Part shown: piece by piece, positions 44,579 to 52,138 of the stretch
Numbering within the stretch: the first letter of the stretch is position 1
How the letters are laid out: each line of letters opens with the position of its first letter
Assembly: GCF_018760735.1 (NCBI RefSeq)
Contig: NZ_JAHHZN010000012.1
Location: 1-64,000 of the forward strand
DNA length: 64,000 bases
Direction: 5' to 3'
Source of the DNA: Hymenobacter piscis
GTDB taxonomy: Bacteria; Bacteroidota; Bacteroidia; Cytophagales; Hymenobacteraceae
The notes under the pieces: model-generated
Told to the model about the DNA's origin: nothing
Seen by the model: only the letters and a program-made list of their open reading frames with translations
The model's database searches: none
Position numbers and translations under genes: made by a program

Positions 44579-45703
44579 CGCTTCCCACCACCGGGTCTGG
44601 GGAAGCGGGCCGGCGCCGAGGGTCACGGGCTGGCCCAGCTCGGGGGTGGTGAGGGTCTGGCCGAGGCGGGCCGCCGCCGCCGAGGCGCGTTGCACGGAGC
44701 CGTTCCAGGGGTGGTTGGCCTCCGTGAAGGCGCCCCAGTGCACGGGCAGCATCACCCGGGCCCGCACGTCGAGGGAGGCCTGCACGCTCTGTTCGGGCAG
44801 CATGTGGATGTCGGCCCAGTGGGGGTCGTACTGGCCGCATTCCATCAGGGCCAGGTCGAAGGGGCCGTGGCGGCGGCCGATGGCGGCGAAGTGCGGGCCG
44901 TAGCCCCCGTCGCCGCTGTAGAACACGCGCTGGCCGGGCGCTTTCACCACCCAGGAGCTCCAGGACGTGGCGTTACGGTTGGTGAGCCCCCGGCCCGAAA
45001 AGTGCCGGGCCGGGGTGCTGAGGATGGTCAGATTCCCCACCTGCACCGAGTCGTGCCAGTCGAGCTGCCGGATGCGGGCGGTGTCCACGCCCCAGGCCCG
45101 CAGGTGGGCCGCCACGCCCAGGGGCACGCAGAACAGGCCCGTTTTGCCCTTGAGCTTGGTGATGGTTTCGTAGTCGAGGTGGTCGTAGTGGTCGTGGGAA
45201 ATGAGCACCGCGTCGATGGGTGGCAGCTGCTCGGTGCGAATGGGCACGCGGGGATTGTAGCGGTTGGGCGTCAGCCACGAAACCGGCCCCATCTCCTGGC
45301 TCAGCATGGGGTCAATCAGAATCATGTGCCCCCCGATTTCGAGCAGGCTGGCCGAGTGCCCGAACCAGGTTACGCGCAGCAGCCCGGGCGACTGACCGAC
45401 GAGGCTGAGCGAATCGAGCAAACGCATGGGCAGCGGGCCGGGCGGGTTCTTGCCGGGCGTTTTCTTGAACAGAAACTCCCACATCACCGTGGCCAAGCTG
45501 CTGCCGGTCATCAGCTCGGTCGGAATCAGGTTCCGGAACTCCCCGTCCACGTAGCGGCCGGTGCGGGCAAAGCGGGCCTTTTCGGCCGCGGTGGGCTTGC
45601 CCCCGAACTGCGGACTCAGCCCCGCAAACGCCGCCCCAGCCAGCAGCAAGATGACGACAAGACCCAGAAGCGTCCGGAAAACAGTGCGACGAGTGTGTTT
45701 CAT
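44567..45703 (-). CDS. MBL-fold metallo-hydrolase (UlaG/NAPE-PLD-like), membrane-anchored
   Basis: 378 residues from ATG 45703. An N-terminal membrane helix (VFRTLLGLVVILLLAGAAFA) is followed by a metallo-beta-lactamase fold: VTWFGHSASLLEIGG, the metal motif SHDHYDHLDYETI, and FYSGDGGYGPHFAAIG. Relatives hydrolyse lactones or N-acyl phospholipids; the substrate here is unknown. The C-terminal VSE and the stop codon are encoded by the TCAC microsatellite. A close paralogue lies directly upstream (45936-46964), probably by tandem duplication. Confidence 0.88.
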   Translation of the reverse strand: MKHTRRTVFRTLLGLVVILLLAGAAFAGLSPQFGGKPTAAEKARFARTGRYVDGEFRNLIPTELMTGSSLATVMWEFLFKKTPGKNPPGPLPMRLLDSLSLVGQSPGLLRVTWFGHSASLLEIGGHMILIDPMLSQEMGPVSWLTPNRYNPRVPIRTEQLPPIDAVLISHDHYDHLDYETITKLKGKTGLFCVPLGVAAHLRAWGVDTARIRQLDWHDSVQVGNLTILSTPARHFSGRGLTNRNATSWSSWVVKAPGQRVFYSGDGGYGPHFAAIGRRHGPFDLALMECGQYDPHWADIHMLPEQSVQASLDVRARVMLPVHWGAFTEANHPWNGSVQRASAAAARLGQTLTTPELGQPVTLGAGPLPQTRWWEAVSE

Positions 45704-45715
45704 GCAATTAAATGC

Positions 45716-45892
45716 TGTAGAGACGCGTATTCGCGTCTCGTCGTTGAACGGTTTCGTTGTAACGTTATCATCTGGTATCGGGGCAGCGTCGTCCATTGTT
45801 TCGAAACGACGGCATAGATACCGGGGCCGCGTCGTCGCTCTATCGGTACAACGTCATCGTTCAACGATGAGACGCGAATACGCGTCTCTACA
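45716..45892. repeat. palindromic intergenic element I (GTAGAGACGCG type)
   Basis: Arms 45716-45750 and 45858-45892 pair over 35 nt with one mismatch and each contains GAGACGCGtATTCGCGTCTC, itself a near palindrome. Similar GTAGAGACGCG units are known as dispersed repeats in several bacterial phyla. It fills the gap between the two metallo-hydrolase genes. Confidence 0.92.
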
Positions 45893-45935
45893 TCGGTCAG
45901 GCATCGAATGGCGTGGCGCGAATCCAGGGCTCCGG

Positions 45936-46964
45936 TCAGTCAAACGCCCACCACGCCTCCCGCAGCACCGGCTGGCCCAGGGTGTAGGGCTCCCCGATGC
46001 GGGGCACCGTGACGGGCTGCCCGGCCGCGTCGGCGGCCGCGAGCAGGCGCTGGATGGGCTCGTTCCAGGGGTGGTAGGCCAGCGTGAATTTGGCCCAGTG
46101 CACCGGCAGCAGCAGGGCGGCACCCAGGTCCCGGGCGGCCTGCAGGGTTTCCTCGGGCAGGGTGTGGATGGCGTGCCAGTGCAGGTTGTACTGGCCGTTT
46201 TCGAGCAGGGCCAGATCGAAGGGCCCGTACTGCTCCCCGATGGCGGCAAAGTGGGGGCCGTAGCCACTGTCGCCACCCAGAAACAGGCGCGCGCCGGGCA
46301 GCTCCAGCACGTAGGAGGCCCACAGCGTCTGGCGCTGGGCCAGGCGGCCCGACATGTGCTGGGCGGGCGTAGCCGTGAGCTGCACGTCCGGGGCCAGCTC
46401 CGCCGACTCGTGCCAGTTGAGCTCCGTCAGCAGCTCGGGGTCGAAATGCCAGGCCCGCAGGTGGGCGCCCACGCCCAGGGGCATCACCACGCGCTTCACT
46501 TTCCCGCGCAGCTCCAGTATGGTAGCGTAGTCGAGGTGGTCGTAGTGGTCGTGGGTGAGCACCAGCACGTCGATGGGCGGCAGGTCGGCCACCCCGTAGG
46601 CATCGGCGCCGGGGTAGGCTTTCACGGCGAAGGCGAAAGGCGAGGCGGCCCCGCTGAAGACGGGGTCAACCAGAATATTCAATCCGGCGGCCCGGATCAG
46701 ATACGAGGAGTGCCCGAACCAGACAATGGTGGGCGCGGCCGGGGCCGGGGCCCGCAAATCGGTGCGGACGGTGGGCACGGGCCGGGAGGGCGTCACGGTG
46801 GCGGGCTTGCGCAGGAAGTCGAGCAGCATCCGGCCCATGGGCGCCTCCGAGGGGCTGAAGCGGACGCCCCCCGGGTTCTCGAAGCGCCCGTCGGCGTAGT
46901 TGGGCAGGGTGGCAAAGCGCCGTTGCGTATCGCGCGAAGGGGCCGCGCCGAAAGTTTTGAGCAT
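45936..46964 (-). CDS. MBL-fold metallo-hydrolase (UlaG/NAPE-PLD-like), cytoplasmic paralogue
   Basis: 342 residues with the same order of motifs as its neighbour: IVWFGHSSYLIRAAG, LTHDHYDHLDYATI and FLGGDSGYGPHFAAIGEQYG, then LPVHWAKFTLAYHPWNEPIQ. It lacks a clear N-terminal membrane helix, unlike the paralogue, so the pair may act in different compartments. Substrate unknown. Confidence 0.88.
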   Translation of the reverse strand: MLKTFGAAPSRDTQRRFATLPNYADGRFENPGGVRFSPSEAPMGRMLLDFLRKPATVTPSRPVPTVRTDLRAPAPAAPTIVWFGHSSYLIRAAGLNILVDPVFSGAASPFAFAVKAYPGADAYGVADLPPIDVLVLTHDHYDHLDYATILELRGKVKRVVMPLGVGAHLRAWHFDPELLTELNWHESAELAPDVQLTATPAQHMSGRLAQRQTLWASYVLELPGARLFLGGDSGYGPHFAAIGEQYGPFDLALLENGQYNLHWHAIHTLPEETLQAARDLGAALLLPVHWAKFTLAYHPWNEPIQRLLAAADAAGQPVTVPRIGEPYTLGQPVLREAWWAFD

Positions 46965-47036
46965 GAGCAGGAGCGAAAGCGAAGGTGCCCATAACAGGAC
47001 GAATCCCGGCGGGTTTTACTTTAATGGATGGGGAAC

Positions 47037-47164
47037 AGCACGTCATTCGCAGCACGTCATTCCGAGCTTGCCGAGGAATCTCGCGTGCTGACGTTGGATT
47101 ACTTGGGTTTACCATTGCAACGTCAGCACGCAAGATTCCTCGGCAAGCTCGGAATGACGTGCTG
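47037..47164. repeat. palindromic intergenic element J, 47-bp arms
   Basis: Arms 47050-47096 and 47118-47164 pair over 47 nt with one mismatch (core CAGCACGTCATTCCGAGCTT). A 13-nt direct duplication of the arm start (CAGCACGTCATTC) precedes it at 47037, as though a second insertion or a slipped copy occurred. It lies between divergent genes. Confidence 0.93.
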
Positions 47165-47220
47165 CCGGGCCGGTTTGTACTTCCGGCGTTCGGCTTACCC
47201 CGAAACCCACCGCTGTTTTT

Positions 47221-47228
47221 TACCTTTG
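47221..47228 (+). promoter_or_regulatory. -7 promoter box (TACCTTTG) of hemF, 5 bp from ATG
   Basis: The box ends 5 bp before the hemF start codon, so transcription would begin at about the A of ATG and the mRNA would have no leader. Confidence 0.55.
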
Positions 47229-47233
47229 CCCCG

Positions 47234-48223
47234 ATGTCTGTTCTGCCCGCTCCCGCCGCCGCCCCGTTTCCCGCCCCGCGTACCCAGCCCCGTTTCCGCG
47301 ACACCGTGGAGGACTGGATGCGCCAGTTTCAGGACTGGCTCTGCGCCGAGCTGGAGGCCACCGACGGCTCCGGCCGCTTCCGCGAGGATGCCTGGCAGCA
47401 CCACGGCGGCGGCGGGGGCCGCAGCCGGGTACTCACCGAGGGCACCATTATCGAGAAGGGCGGGGTGAACTTTTCGGGCGTCACGGGCCAGATGAGCGAG
47501 GCCGCGGCCCGGGTCCTGCTCATGCCCGACCCGAACTACTTCGCCACCGGCGTGAGCGTGGTGCAGCACCCGCGCAGCCCCTGGGTGCCCATTTCGCACA
47601 TGAACGTGCGCTACTTCGAGGCCGGCAACGGGGAAGCCTGGTTCGGCGGCGGCCTCGACCTGACCCCGATTTACGTGGACGAAACCCAGGCCCGCTGGTT
47701 TCACGAGCAGATTGCCCAGGTCTGTGAGCAGCACCACCCCGACTACTACCCGCGCTTTAAGCAGTGGGCCGACGAATACTTCTTCATCCCCCACCGCCAA
47801 GAAACCCGGGGGGTGGGCGGCATCTTCTTCGACCGGCTTATTGTGGGCAAAGAGGCCGACGCCGGGAGCCTGTTCGCCTTCGTGCGGGCCGTGGCCGAGG
47901 TGTACGGGCGCACCTACTGCGCCCTGATGCGCCACAACGCCGCCCGCCCCTACTCCGCCGCCCAGAAGCAGTGGCAGCTGGTGCGCCGCGGCCGCTACGC
48001 CGAGTTCAACCTGGCCATCGACCGGGGCACCCGCTTCGGCCTCGAAACCGGGGGGCGCACCGAGAGCATCCTCATGAGCCTGCCGCCCCAGTGCGAATGG
48101 CACTACAACCAGCCCCCCGCCCCCGGCTCGGAAGAAGCCGCCACCCAGCAGTGGCTGCGTCCCGGCATCGACTGGCTGGGGCAGACGGTGGCGCCCACTG
48201 CTGAGCCCGCAGCCGGTGGTTGA
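47234..48223 (+). CDS. hemF: oxygen-dependent coproporphyrinogen III oxidase
   Basis: 329 residues. It converts coproporphyrinogen III to protoporphyrinogen IX using O2 in heme synthesis. The family signatures are present: DAWQHHGGGGGRSRVL, EKGGVNFSGVTG, HMNVRYFEAGNGEAWFGGG-type segment (starting residue about 120) and FNLAIDRGTRFGLETGGRTE. The start ATG 47234 directly follows a -7 box. The PAP2 gene overlaps its last 8 bp. Confidence 0.95.
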   Translation: MSVLPAPAAAPFPAPRTQPRFRDTVEDWMRQFQDWLCAELEATDGSGRFREDAWQHHGGGGGRSRVLTEGTIIEKGGVNFSGVTGQMSEAAARVLLMPDPNYFATGVSVVQHPRSPWVPISHMNVRYFEAGNGEAWFGGGLDLTPIYVDETQARWFHEQIAQVCEQHHPDYYPRFKQWADEYFFIPHRQETRGVGGIFFDRLIVGKEADAGSLFAFVRAVAEVYGRTYCALMRHNAARPYSAAQKQWQLVRRGRYAEFNLAIDRGTRFGLETGGRTESILMSLPPQCEWHYNQPPAPGSEEAATQQWLRPGIDWLGQTVAPTAEPAAGG

Positions 48224-48806
48224 GCAGCTCCAGGCCCTGGACCGCTGGCTGCTGGTGGCGGCCAACGCCCACCGCACCCCCACCCTGGATACGTGGATGG
48301 TGTTTTTCACGGAGCGCTTCGGGTGGTTTCCGGCCTACTTCGTTCTTCTGGTGGTGCTGGCCTACTATTATGGGCGGCGGGCCCGGCTGCTGCTGCCCCT
48401 GCTGCTGCTGAGCGTAGGCTTGGCCGACGTTGTGTCGAGCCGCTTCTTCAAGCCCTACTTCGCCCGCCTGCGCCCCTGCCACGACCCCGACCTCTCGGCC
48501 ACCCTCAACCTGGCCAACGGCTGCGGCGGGCAGTTCGGATTTATTTCTTCCCACGCCGCCAACGCCTTTGCCCTGGCCGTATTCATGGCCCTGGTGCTGC
48601 CCCGGCGCTTCCGGGTGGCCAAGGCCCTGTTCTTCGGCTGGGCCGCCGTCGTCAGCTACAGCCGCATCTACCTGGCTGCCCACTACACTTCCGACGTAGT
48701 GGCCGGGGCCCTGCTGGGCACGCTTACGGCCTGGGCCTGCGCCACCGCCTACGAGCGGCTGGCCGCCCGCTGGTGGCCGGCCGGGCAGGAGGCACTTTCC
48801 CCCTGA
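48216..48806 (+). CDS. PAP2-family membrane phosphatase
   Basis: 196 residues from a GTG start overlapping hemF by 8 bp (coupled translation likely). It has five or so membrane helices and the three PAP2 phosphatase motifs: KPYFARLRP, SSHAANAFA and SRIYLAAHYTSDVVAG. It probably dephosphorylates undecaprenyl diphosphate or a lipid phosphate at the outer face of the membrane. A terminator follows. Confidence 0.92.
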   Translation: MVEQLQALDRWLLVAANAHRTPTLDTWMVFFTERFGWFPAYFVLLVVLAYYYGRRARLLLPLLLLSVGLADVVSSRFFKPYFARLRPCHDPDLSATLNLANGCGGQFGFISSHAANAFALAVFMALVLPRRFRVAKALFFGWAAVVSYSRIYLAAHYTSDVVAGALLGTLTAWACATAYERLAARWWPAGQEALSP

Positions 48807-48837
48807 CGCTGCGCCAGCTCCCGGCTAACTCATCAAG

Positions 48838-48885
48838 CACTTAAAAGCCCGCTGTTCCGATTGGTACGGCGGGCTTTTTAAGTGT
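48838..48885. terminator. bidirectional Rho-independent terminator
   Basis: CACTTAAAAGCCCGC pairs with GCGGGCTTTTTAAGTG (mostly), with A/T tracts on both sides, between convergent PAP2 and the small minus-strand gene. Confidence 0.85.
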
Positions 48886-48897
48886 ATTCTCCGGCCT

Positions 48898-49098
48898 CTA
48901 CCCGGCCGGCTCGCGGTTGCCGGTGTGGCCGTCGCCCTCGTCGCCGTGGCCGGGTTTGCTGGTGGTGCGGGCGTTGTGGCGGTCGTCCTGGGACAGGGAC
49001 CGGTTCAGGTCGACGGACTCCTTGATTTTGCCGTCTTCGTCGCGGCGGATGTAGCGCTTATCGCCCTCGTTGGGCTCGATTAATTCGCGTTTCGACAT
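48898..49098 (-). CDS. small conserved hydrophilic protein, 66 residues
   Basis: The N-terminus SKRELIEPNEGDKRYIRRDE followed by DGKIKESVDLNRSLSQDDR resembles a small protein I have seen repeatedly in many bacteria (X-K-R-x-L-I-x-P-x-x-G-D-K-R-Y-x-R-R-D). Highly charged, no membrane segment; function unknown. The Gly/Asp-rich tail GHGDEGDGHTG is unusual. Likely a real gene as it is preceded by a spaced purine-rich stretch. Confidence 0.75.
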   Translation of the reverse strand: MSKRELIEPNEGDKRYIRRDEDGKIKESVDLNRSLSQDDRHNARTTSKPGHGDEGDGHTGNREPAG

Positions 49099-49161
49099 AA
49101 TTCTATAGCAGTTGGTACCCGATTTCTTACGCGCCGGGCCGCATTCCGGTTCCGGGGCCGC

Positions 49162-49743
49162 TTAGTCGTGGGCCGGCAGCAGGGCCCGCAGCGCGGCGGC
49201 CTCCGCCTCCAGGGCCTCCATCCGTACCCGTAGCAGCTGGTAGCGGGCTGCCGCCGCGGGCCCCAGGGCCTCCCGGGTTTGCTGCTCCCGGGCCGCCAGC
49301 CACCGCCGCCGCCGGGCCGCCCCCGCCGATGTATCGGTAAGGGCCGGCGCAGTGGCCTGCAAGCCGGGCAGGGCCTGCTCCCAGCGCCGGGCCAGGGCCA
49401 GGGCCGCCGTCAGGCGGGCCAGTTGACGGCGGTGGCGGGCGGCCTGATGCTGGCACCCATCCAGGCGGGCCAGCACGGGCGCGGCTTCGGGCCAGCCCGG
49501 AAAAACCGCGCCCGGGCCGGCCGGCGCAACCGTAGCGGGGGGCTCCGGCTCAGCCGGCAACAGGCGGGCCAGCTCGTTGAGGCGCAGCAGCACCGGACTG
49601 CTGAGGCTGCGGCGGCCGGCTTCGATATGCTTTACCAGCTCGGGACTAACGCCCAGAAACGCCGCCAGCTCCCACTGAGGCAGCCCGAAATACCGGCGCA
49701 CCTGGGCCGGCAGGGTGTTGGAACGAATAGCTGAACGCGGCAT
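49162..49743 (-). CDS. XRE-type helix-turn-helix regulator with coiled-coil C-terminus
   Basis: 193 residues. An N-terminal helix-turn-helix (RRYFGLPQWELAAFLGVSPE then LVKHIEAGRRSLSSP, residues about 17-52) is followed by a long Ala/Arg/Leu-rich helical, coiled-coil-like region. It is divergent from an NADPH-FMN reductase gene and the 107 bp between the two start codons contains four GTACC-based half sites arranged as two inverted repeats, so it probably represses its own gene and the reductase (inference). Confidence 0.8.
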   Translation of the reverse strand: MPRSAIRSNTLPAQVRRYFGLPQWELAAFLGVSPELVKHIEAGRRSLSSPVLLRLNELARLLPAEPEPPATVAPAGPGAVFPGWPEAAPVLARLDGCQHQAARHRRQLARLTAALALARRWEQALPGLQATAPALTDTSAGAARRRRWLAAREQQTREALGPAAAARYQLLRVRMEALEAEAAALRALLPAHD

Positions 49744-49755
49744 AGCGGAGAATCT

Positions 49756-49831
49756 GTACCTTATGAAAACTTATTACTCCGATAAGGTACAAGATTGTAC
49801 CCTATTTTTTCCATCCTGCCGGATAGGGTAC
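49756..49831. promoter_or_regulatory. double operator-like inverted repeat between XRE and FMN reductase genes
   Basis: GTACCTTAT (49756-49764) and ATAAGGTAC (49782-49790) are inverted with a 17-bp spacer. GTACCCTAT (49797-49805) and ATAGGGTAC (49823-49831) repeat the pattern with the same 17-bp spacer. The centre-to-centre distance is 41 bp, four helical turns. The second pair is followed by CTTTTTT and could also form a hairpin terminator. Confidence 0.72.
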
Positions 49832-49850
49832 AGCTTTTTTCTCCGATACC

Positions 49851-50435
49851 ATGCCGCTCACTGCTCCCCGCCGCTTCCTCTTCCTGCTGGGCAGCACCCG
49901 CCGCGCCGGCAACAGCGAGCTGCTGGCCCGGCACGCGGCCTGGCAGCTGCCCCCCGACACGGAGCAGCAATGGCTGTTTCTGGCTGATTTCGACCTGCCG
50001 CCCTTCGTGGACCGGCGCCACGATGCACCCTACCCCACCCCCACCGGCCCCGAACAGATTCTGCTCGAAGCCACCCTGTGGGCCACCGACCTCGTGCTGG
50101 TCACGCCCCTGTACTGGTACACCCTCTCGGGGCCGGCCAAACGCTACCTCGATTACTGGAGCGCCTGGCTGCGCACGCCCGGCCTGGAGTTCCGGGCCCG
50201 CATGCGGGGCAAAACCTGTTGGGCCGTAGTGGCCAGCAGTGGCAGCGCCGAAGAAGCCCGGCCCCTGCGCGAAACATTGCAACTCAGCGCCGCCTACCTG
50301 CACCTGCCCTGGGGCGGCTACCTGCTCGGCAACGGCTCCCGTCCCGGCGACGTGCTCCGGGATACGGCGGCCCTGCGGGCGGCGGAAAGCTTCTTTGCGG
50401 CCGAGGCTCACCGCCCGCTTACCGGAGGGCGTTGA
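49851..50435 (+). CDS. NADPH-dependent FMN reductase-like flavoprotein
   Basis: 194 residues. FLLGSTRRAGNSELLARHAA is the phosphate-binding loop of flavodoxin-like NAD(P)H oxidoreductases, and LVLVTPLYWYTLSGPAKRYL is the second FMN contact. It is likely a cytoplasmic quinone/flavin reductase. Controlled presumably by the divergent XRE regulator. Its 3' end overlaps the convergent serine hydrolase gene by 17 bp. Confidence 0.87.
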   Translation: MPLTAPRRFLFLLGSTRRAGNSELLARHAAWQLPPDTEQQWLFLADFDLPPFVDRRHDAPYPTPTGPEQILLEATLWATDLVLVTPLYWYTLSGPAKRYLDYWSAWLRTPGLEFRARMRGKTCWAVVASSGSAEEARPLRETLQLSAAYLHLPWGGYLLGNGSRPGDVLRDTAALRAAESFFAAEAHRPLTGGR

Positions 50436-51468
50436 ACACGGCATCCCCGATTTTTTCCAGGTCGCCGGTGTCGGTGTTGCAGAGCAGGATGACGGCGGTG
50501 GTGAAATCGGGCGTAGTAAGCAGCAGGGAGTTGAAGCCCTCGATGCTGCCGCGGCGCTCCAGCACCGGGCGGGAAAACGTGTGGTCGTTGAAGTAAAAGC
50601 CGATGGTGGGGCGGCCGCGGGCGTAGTCGATAAAGTCGGGCTGCTGAGGGCGGATTACCAGCCGCCGCATGGTCCGGGGCCGGAGCAGACGGTGCCCGTG
50701 CAGGGCCTGCACCAGGCGGGCCAGGTCGGCCACGGTGGAATACACGGCCCCCGCCCCCGCGTAATTCGTAAGCTCCCGCGTATCGGCCAGCAAAGGCTCC
50801 TGGCCGGTGCCCTCCCCGAAGCTGTAGTTGTGGTAGCCGTAAGCCAGGTTCGGAACCGCGCCGCGGCCGGTGAGCACGCCCGTGTTGCGCAGGCCCAGCG
50901 GCGCGAGAAGGCCTTCCCGCAGCAGCTCCGCGTACGGCCGGCCGCCCACCACCTCCAGCACCCGGGTCAGCAGGATGTAATCGACGTTGTTGTAGTGGAA
51001 ACCGGGCGCCTTTGCGGCCGCCTTCCGCCGCACGTAAGTGCGCACGAACTCCGCCGTAGAGAGCCGGGCGGCGTAGGCCCGGCCGGGCTCGTTTTGCAGG
51101 CCCGCGTAGTGGGTCAGCAGCTCCCGCAGCGTAATGTTCCGGCAGTCGGGCGGCAGGTCGGGCAGGTAGGCCGAGGCCTTGTCCGTGAGCTGCAGCCGGC
51201 CCTGCTCCTGGAATTGCAGCACCAGCAGGGCCGTCAGCGTCTTGGTCAGGGAGGCGATGGGGAAGCGGGTGCTGTCGGTGATGGGCACCGCTCCCGGCCG
51301 GTCGGCCAGGCCGTGGGCCGCGCGGGCCACCACCCGGCCCTGCTGCACCACCAGGGCCGCCCCGCTGAACCGCCCGGCCGCCGCCTCCGCCGCCAGGATG
51401 GTTTCCACCGGCTGCTGGGCAGCAGCGGGCCGGGGCAGCAGCAGTAAAACCAGAAACAGATAGCGCAT
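50419..51468 (-). CDS. serine hydrolase, class C beta-lactamase / AmpH-like family
   Basis: 349 residues with a signal peptide ending PAAAQ. SLTK at residues 73-76 provides the nucleophilic Ser and the Lys, YNNVDY carries the YxN motif, and the third box is a poorly conserved RGSIEGF in place of K/H-T/S-G. It is probably exported and acts on peptidoglycan peptides or esters, not necessarily on beta-lactams. The 3' end overlaps the FMN reductase gene by 17 bp. Confidence 0.9.
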   Translation of the reverse strand: MRYLFLVLLLLPRPAAAQQPVETILAAEAAAGRFSGAALVVQQGRVVARAAHGLADRPGAVPITDSTRFPIASLTKTLTALLVLQFQEQGRLQLTDKASAYLPDLPPDCRNITLRELLTHYAGLQNEPGRAYAARLSTAEFVRTYVRRKAAAKAPGFHYNNVDYILLTRVLEVVGGRPYAELLREGLLAPLGLRNTGVLTGRGAVPNLAYGYHNYSFGEGTGQEPLLADTRELTNYAGAGAVYSTVADLARLVQALHGHRLLRPRTMRRLVIRPQQPDFIDYARGRPTIGFYFNDHTFSRPVLERRGSIEGFNSLLLTTPDFTTAVILLCNTDTGDLEKIGDAVFNALR

Positions 51469-51546
51469 AGGGCGCTGAAAGTACGACAGGCGTTTGAGTT
51501 TCGCTTGGTACTTGCGCCTCCGCTGGCGGGCGCGGGCAACGCGCCC

Positions 51547-52137
51547 CTACTTGCCCAGCAGCTTGGCCACGTACTTGCCCACGATGTCGAACTCCAGGTT
51601 CACCCGGTCGCCGGGGCGCAGGTCCTGGAAGGTGGTGTGCGCGTAGGTGTAGGGGATGATGGCCACGGAGAAGCCGTCGTCGGTGCTGTTGAAGCAGGTG
51701 AGGCTGGTGCCGTTGATGCAGATGGAGCCCTTTTCCACCGTCACGCGCCCGGGACCGGCTTCGTGGCGGAAGCGGTAGAGCCAGCTGCCGTGCTGGTCCT
51801 CCACGGCTTCGCAGGTGGCCGTCAGGTCCACGTGGCCCTGCACGATGTGGCCGTCGAAGCGGCCGTTGGCCGCGAGGCAGCGCTCCAGGTTCACGCGGCG
51901 GCCGGGCGCCCATTGGCTCAGATTGGTTTTTTGCAGGGTCTCGTCGATGGCCGTGACGACGTGGGTGCCGGCCAGGCCGTCGACGGCTACCACCGTCAGG
52001 CACACGCCGTCGTGGGCCACGCTCTGGTCGATTTTCAGCTCCTGGGCAAAGCCCGACTGCACGGTGAAGTGAAGGTTGGTTTCGTCGCGGCGCACCGCCG
52101 TAATGGTGCCGAGGGTTTCAATGATGCCGGTAAACAT
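51547..52137 (-). CDS. ribE: riboflavin synthase alpha subunit
   Basis: 196 residues starting MFTGIIETLGTI, the diagnostic N-terminus of riboflavin synthase. The second lumazine-binding domain starts at MFTGI-like repeat FDGHIVQGHVDLTA, with SICINGTSLTCF near the end. It joins two 6,7-dimethyl-8-ribityllumazine to give riboflavin. The start codon touches the left terminal inverted repeat of the GxxExxY element. Confidence 0.95.
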   Translation of the reverse strand: MFTGIIETLGTITAVRRDETNLHFTVQSGFAQELKIDQSVAHDGVCLTVVAVDGLAGTHVVTAIDETLQKTNLSQWAPGRRVNLERCLAANGRFDGHIVQGHVDLTATCEAVEDQHGSWLYRFRHEAGPGRVTVEKGSICINGTSLTCFNSTDDGFSVAIIPYTYAHTTFQDLRPGDRVNLEFDIVGKYVAKLLGK

Positions 52138-52138
52138 G

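Noticed and set aside
45704..45796. N-terminal extension of the metallo-hydrolase reading into element I
   Set aside because: The extra 31 residues are encoded by the palindrome and lack a signal; the membrane helix begins properly after ATG 45703.
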